A model generated the notes under the pieces. It was not told the DNA's origin, searched no databases, and saw only the letters and a program-made list of their open reading frames with translations. Shown in pieces: positions 6,602 to 8,750 of a DNA stretch of 8,750 nucleotides (its first letter is position 1; each line of letters starts with the position of its first letter). Source of the stretch: Candidatus Benthicola azotiphorus (GTDB taxonomy: Bacteria; Gemmatimonadota; Gemmatimonadetes; Palauibacterales; Palauibacteraceae); assembly GCA_947581745.1 (NCBI GenBank), contig CANPVW010000079.1, positions 1 to 8,750 of the forward strand, written 5' to 3'. The position numbers and the translations under genes are program-made.

Positions 6602-6622
6602 GCTCGCTGGAGGTGTCGAGGC

Positions 6623-7390
6623 TCAGCGCCCGAGCGGCACCGTGAGAACCTGACCCGCGTAGATCCGACTTCCGTCCAGATCGTTGGCGGTGCGCAGGCT
6701 GGTGACGTCGATGCCGTGTCGGTGCGCGATCGACCACAGCGAGTCCCCTCGTCGGACCCGGTACTCGAGCTCTCCCGCCGTGTCGCCGGACGCCACCTTG
6801 CGCTCCACGTACGCCGCGTAGGGTTTCGGGAACAACGCCACGTGGAAGTGAGGCGGGTGCCGTTCGTAGGTCGCTTCCAGGACCCCGGCCCCCTCGAGCC
6901 TCAACAGGACGCTCTCGAGCCAGGAACGGCAGGTGCGGTTGCTGCTCCGTCTCAGGTCCATGGCCATTCCCGTCGGATGCACCGATCGGGATGACGCGTT
7001 TCGCGGCTGACGGGTAGTCGGGCGTGTCAGGCTGGTCACGACGAGCTTCTCCCCACACGCGGCCAGGTACTGAGTCCCGAGGCGCGACACGAACAGCTCC
7101 ACTTCGGGCCTGGCGTAGGGGTACGACATGCGCTTCAGCTCGTAGCCGGGTCCGCTGCGGAGACGAACGAGATAGCCTTTCTCGACGAACCACCGCACCT
7201 GGTCGGCGGTGCGGATGAAGGTGTAGTCGTGCTCGGCCGCGACCCGGTTCTGGAGGTCGAGAGAGCTCTTCGATCCTCTCAGGCTCTGGGCGCCGAGCGG
7301 GTTGACCGGCGTCACCGCCCATCCCAGTCCGATGAACATGCCGGTGGCCAGCCGGATCACCCAGGACGATCTCGCCGTGTCTACGCGCAT
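6623..7390 (-). CDS. DUF5715-like LAS-fold peptidase homologue with LysM
   Basis: A 255-residue exported protein. Residues about 10-34 form an uncleaved or Sec-type hydrophobic signal ending near GAQS. The central region carries the hallmarks of M15/LAS-type zinc peptidases: SVHPTGMAMDL (His138, Gly141, Ala143, Asp145) and HPPHFHVA (His181, His183), with Glu176 a candidate base. This is the arrangement expected of D-Ala-D-Ala-cleaving or MepA-like murein peptidases and of the related DUF5715 family. The C-terminal 45 residues (about 209-252) are a LysM module (YRVRRGDSLWSIAHRHGI, ANDL, IYAGQVLTVP) that binds peptidoglycan glycan chains. Together they indicate a periplasmic peptidoglycan-directed protein; proteolytic activity is inferred, not proven. 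It is the last gene of a probable minus-strand operon, 38 bp after the VOC gene, and converges on the FnIII gene with 21 bp between the stops. Confidence 0.88.
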   Translation of the reverse strand: MRVDTARSSWVIRLATGMFIGLGWAVTPVNPLGAQSLRGSKSSLDLQNRVAAEHDYTFIRTADQVRWFVEKGYLVRLRSGPGYELKRMSYPYARPEVELFVSRLGTQYLAACGEKLVVTSLTRPTTRQPRNASSRSVHPTGMAMDLRRSSNRTCRSWLESVLLRLEGAGVLEATYERHPPHFHVALFPKPYAAYVERKVASGDTAGELEYRVRRGDSLWSIAHRHGIDVTSLRTANDLDGSRIYAGQVLTVPLGR

Positions 7391-7428
7391 GCGCCCATCT
7401 CCGAGTCAGGTGGCGTTCGAGTCGGCGT

Positions 7429-7902
7429 CTAGCCGATCGCCGTCTCGGGCGGAGGGAGCTGAGACAGAAACAGCAGTTCGAGTGCGGAGTCGACTTCGGC
7501 GATGTGGAAGTAGCAGAACTCGCCTGCGTCCCCCAGGTCCCCGCTCTGGGTCATCTCCCGCCCCTGCGCGGCCAGCTCATCCTTCGCCGCTCGCAGCGCT
7601 TCCCGGCTCGGGTAGATCAGGCAGGTGTGGTGGAATCCTTCACCCTTCTCCTCGAGATGCTCCACGTAGACGCTGCGGCCCTCGAGTGGCTGAATCAACT
7701 CGAGGTTCGAATCGCCGACCTCGGCGATGGCGACCCGAAAGGAGAACGGGAGCTCGCTCCCGTGAACCGTGCAGCGCTCCGGCTCGATCGTCCACAGTCC
7801 CCACTGAATGGACAGCGAATCGGCGAGCGTGCGAGCCGCCCGCTCGATGTCGTTCACGACGTAGGACGTGTGATGCAGGCTACCCGAGTCCGCGACGCCC
7901 AT
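7429..7902 (-). CDS. VOC/glyoxalase-superfamily protein
   Basis: A 157-residue protein from the ATG complementary to 7900-7902, with AAGGAG about 10 nt upstream. It has the two beta-alpha-beta-beta-beta halves of the vicinal oxygen chelate fold. Candidate metal ligands fall where expected: His11 in SLHHTSYVV, Glu68 in NLELIQP, His91 or His92 in GFHHTCLIYP, and Glu142 in ALELLFL. The layout is closest to the Glyoxalase_4/methylmalonyl-CoA epimerase-like branch, but epimerase activity should not be assumed: no methylmalonyl-CoA mutase or related gene is in the window, and the middle segment (WTIEPERCTVHGSELPFSF) is not one I recognise. It lies between a 55-aa charged protein and a peptidoglycan-directed protein in a probable operon. 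The substrate is unknown. Confidence 0.86.
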   Translation of the reverse strand: MGVADSGSLHHTSYVVNDIERAARTLADSLSIQWGLWTIEPERCTVHGSELPFSFRVAIAEVGDSNLELIQPLEGRSVYVEHLEEKGEGFHHTCLIYPSREALRAAKDELAAQGREMTQSGDLGDAGEFCYFHIAEVDSALELLFLSQLPPPETAIG

Positions 7903-7944
7903 TCATCCCTCTCCTTGTGCTCGCTCGATTGAGTGCGGGCTCGC

Positions 7945-8112
7945 CTAGGTGAGCTCCTCGTCACCGATATCATCGCCGGACGCCGCTCCCGTGAGATCTT
8001 CCGAACCCTCTTCCTTCTTCAGCCGCTTTCTCTCGGCCTTTTCTTCCTTCTTCTTCTGCTTCTTGATCTCCCTCTGTCGTTTCTCGAATCCATAGTTCGT
8101 TCGACGTCCCAC
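7945..8112 (-). CDS. 55-aa charged conserved small protein (GTG start)
   Basis: The minus frame from a GTG at 8110-8112 to the TAG at 7945-7947 encodes a 55-residue protein beginning VGRRTNYGFEKRQREIKKQ. Upstream of the GTG is a G-rich AGGGGGG Shine-Dalgarno-like stretch about 5-11 nt away. The first 35 residues are strongly basic and predicted helical (KKQKKKEEKAERKRLKKEE); the last 20 are acidic (DDIGDEELT). The opening motif RTNYGFEKRQ+E+KKQKKKEEK matches small hypothetical proteins I have seen repeatedly in proteobacterial and related genomes, none with a known function. The opposite-strand and shifted frames over the same bases give no family-like protein. The gene lies 42 bp upstream of the VOC gene on the same strand. 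RNA or ribosome binding is a possible role from charge alone. Confidence 0.72.
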   Translation of the reverse strand: MGRRTNYGFEKRQREIKKQKKKEEKAERKRLKKEEGSEDLTGAASGDDIGDEELT

Positions 8113-8265
8113 GTGCTGCCCCCCTGTCGGTCTCGGGTGCGAGTAGCCCTGCCTTGCATCGACCCCTAGCTTGACGCTTTACTGCCGGATTGTCCACTCC
8201 TTGACGGTTCCGCCCGGTCCCTCGCAATTGCAGAGGGCGACACGACTGAGGAGACGAGGCTGCCT
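8113..8265. other. Divergent promoter region
   Basis: About 150 bp between the minus-strand small-protein operon and the plus-strand membrane transferase gene, so it should hold promoters for both. CTTGACG occurs twice, at 8170-8176 and 8200-8206, exactly 30 bp apart, resembling -35 elements on the plus strand. Neither has a convincing -10 box at the proper distance. The two copies could also be a regulator's direct repeat. Confidence 0.35.
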
Positions 8266-8750
8266 GTGCGAGGACCGTTCGAGCCAGGGCCGGGCCAGGA
8301 CGGCGATCCGGGGATGCCGTTCGCGCCGTGGCTGGGAGCCAGCCTGTTCTTCGCGGCGTTCTTGGTGACCTTCGCCACTCAAGGCGACTACGGAATCGTC
8401 AGTGACGTCGGGAACTACTTCCACAGCTCCGGGCTACAGCTGGAATGGTCCGGTCGGCTCTGGCGAGCTCTGCTGGACGGACACCCCCTGACGGTACTCA
8501 ACCGGGAAGTCGTGTCCGAGTTCTGGCGCTGGCAGCCCGAGCGGATCCCACACCCACCCTTGTCGCGCGAGTTGAGCGGCCTCGGCTACGTGGCCTTCCG
8601 CCGGTTCCTCGATCCACTGGCCGCCTACCGGATCGCGATCATGCTCACGTACTCGTCTCTCGTCGCCACGGTGGGCATGCTCACGGTTCGGGGCACCCGT
8701 TCGCTGACGGCGGGGATCGTGGCGGCGGGAGCCGTGCTGAGCATACCGGC
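8266..8750 (+). CDS. GT39/ArnT-like membrane glycosyltransferase (N-terminal part)
   Basis: The frame is open to the right edge with no stop, giving 161 residues of a longer protein. A GTG at 8266 is preceded by GAGG (8256-8259) at 6 nt; the alternative ATG at 8314 has a poorer site, and either is possible. After a Pro/Gly-rich leader comes a membrane helix (about 19-38, FAPWLGASLFFAAFLVTFAT). A large extracytoplasmic loop follows with SDVGNYF (Asp47), IPHPPLSRELSG (HPPL at 96-99) and YVAFRRFLDPLAAYRI. Further helices lie at about 123-140 and 148-161. An acidic residue after helix 1 and the HPPL motif are typical of GT-C-fold enzymes (PMT/ArnT, PF13231-like) that use polyprenyl-phosphate sugars outside the membrane. 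Donor and acceptor cannot be determined, and the C-terminal domain lies beyond the window. Confidence 0.75.
   Translation, partial: MRGPFEPGPGQDGDPGMPFAPWLGASLFFAAFLVTFATQGDYGIVSDVGNYFHSSGLQLEWSGRLWRALLDGHPLTVLNREVVSEFWRWQPERIPHPPLSRELSGLGYVAFRRFLDPLAAYRIAIMLTYSSLVATVGMLTVRGTRSLTAGIVAAGAVLSIP

Noticed and set aside
6599..6626. TGAGC/GCTCA inverted repeat between the convergent FnIII and peptidase genes
   Set aside because: Only 5 bp of stem with an 18-nt loop and no T run on either side; too weak to call a terminator.
6582..7322. Second minus-strand frame over the peptidase/LysM gene
   Set aside because: Arg/Pro-rich with no domain; the alternative frame carries signal, HxxGxAxD, HxH and LysM motifs.
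7970..8227. 85-codon ATG-started minus-strand frame over the small-protein region
   Set aside because: Its product shows no family resemblance, whereas the GTG-started frame at 7945-8112 gives the recognisable RTNYGFEKRQ protein.
1..8750. CRISPR array, tRNA, rRNA, insertion sequence or attachment site
   Set aside because: No spaced direct repeats, cloverleaf-like segments, transposase motifs or terminal inverted repeats were seen on reading both strands.

Overview
The window is GC-rich chromosomal DNA (GC looks clearly above 60% by eye) from a Gram-negative-type bacterium. Two predicted proteins carry lipoprotein signals, and there is a remnant of an outer-membrane-type protein. The combination of a TolB/FlgO-like plus TPR membrane protein, a DUF5715-like peptidase with LysM, FnIII-only secreted proteins and a Lys/Ala/Pro histone-H1-like protein recalls Gemmatimonadota, Acidobacteriota or deltaproteobacterial lineages. 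That placement is inference from gene style; there is no rRNA or other marker gene here.

Layout, left to right. The window opens on the last codons of a possible plus-strand membrane-protein gene (1-50). Two minus-strand genes follow: a 100-aa lipoprotein (90-392) and a 560-aa TolB-like/TPR membrane protein (529-2211), separated by a 16-bp dyad at 467-482. A minus-strand remnant of a 'neuromedin U'-type outer-membrane protein (2384-2860) has no usable start and no C-terminal half. A UPF0316/DUF2179 membrane protein (3011-3544, +) converges on a three-His-box fatty acid desaturase (3547-4596, -), with only 2 nt between the stop codons. The desaturase diverges from a 73-aa protein made only of Met, Pro, Ala and Lys (4786-5007, +), which is preceded by a plausible sigma70-type promoter and followed by a hairpin.

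Next comes a translationally coupled pair of secreted FnIII proteins (5259-5645 and 5642-6601, +) with a GTGA overlap. The second has three complete FnIII modules and stops just as a fourth begins. Converging on it is a probable minus-strand operon read 8112 to 6623: a 55-aa charged GTG-start protein, a VOC/glyoxalase-fold protein, and a secreted LAS-type peptidase-like protein with a C-terminal LysM. Diverging from that operon, a GT39/ArnT-like membrane glycosyltransferase-type gene starts near 8266 and runs off the right edge.

How the genes relate: most products are envelope or surface proteins (lipoproteins, FnIII proteins, a peptidoglycan-directed protein, membrane lipid desaturation, a GT-C-type transferase). 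They sit in several short transcription units, not in one recognisable pathway. I see no mobile element, CRISPR array, tRNA, rRNA, or defence or biosynthetic cluster. The points most worth a second look are the unannotated 55-aa protein, the abruptly ending FnIII protein, the outer-membrane protein remnant, the four-letter histone-like protein and the dyad upstream of the lipoprotein.
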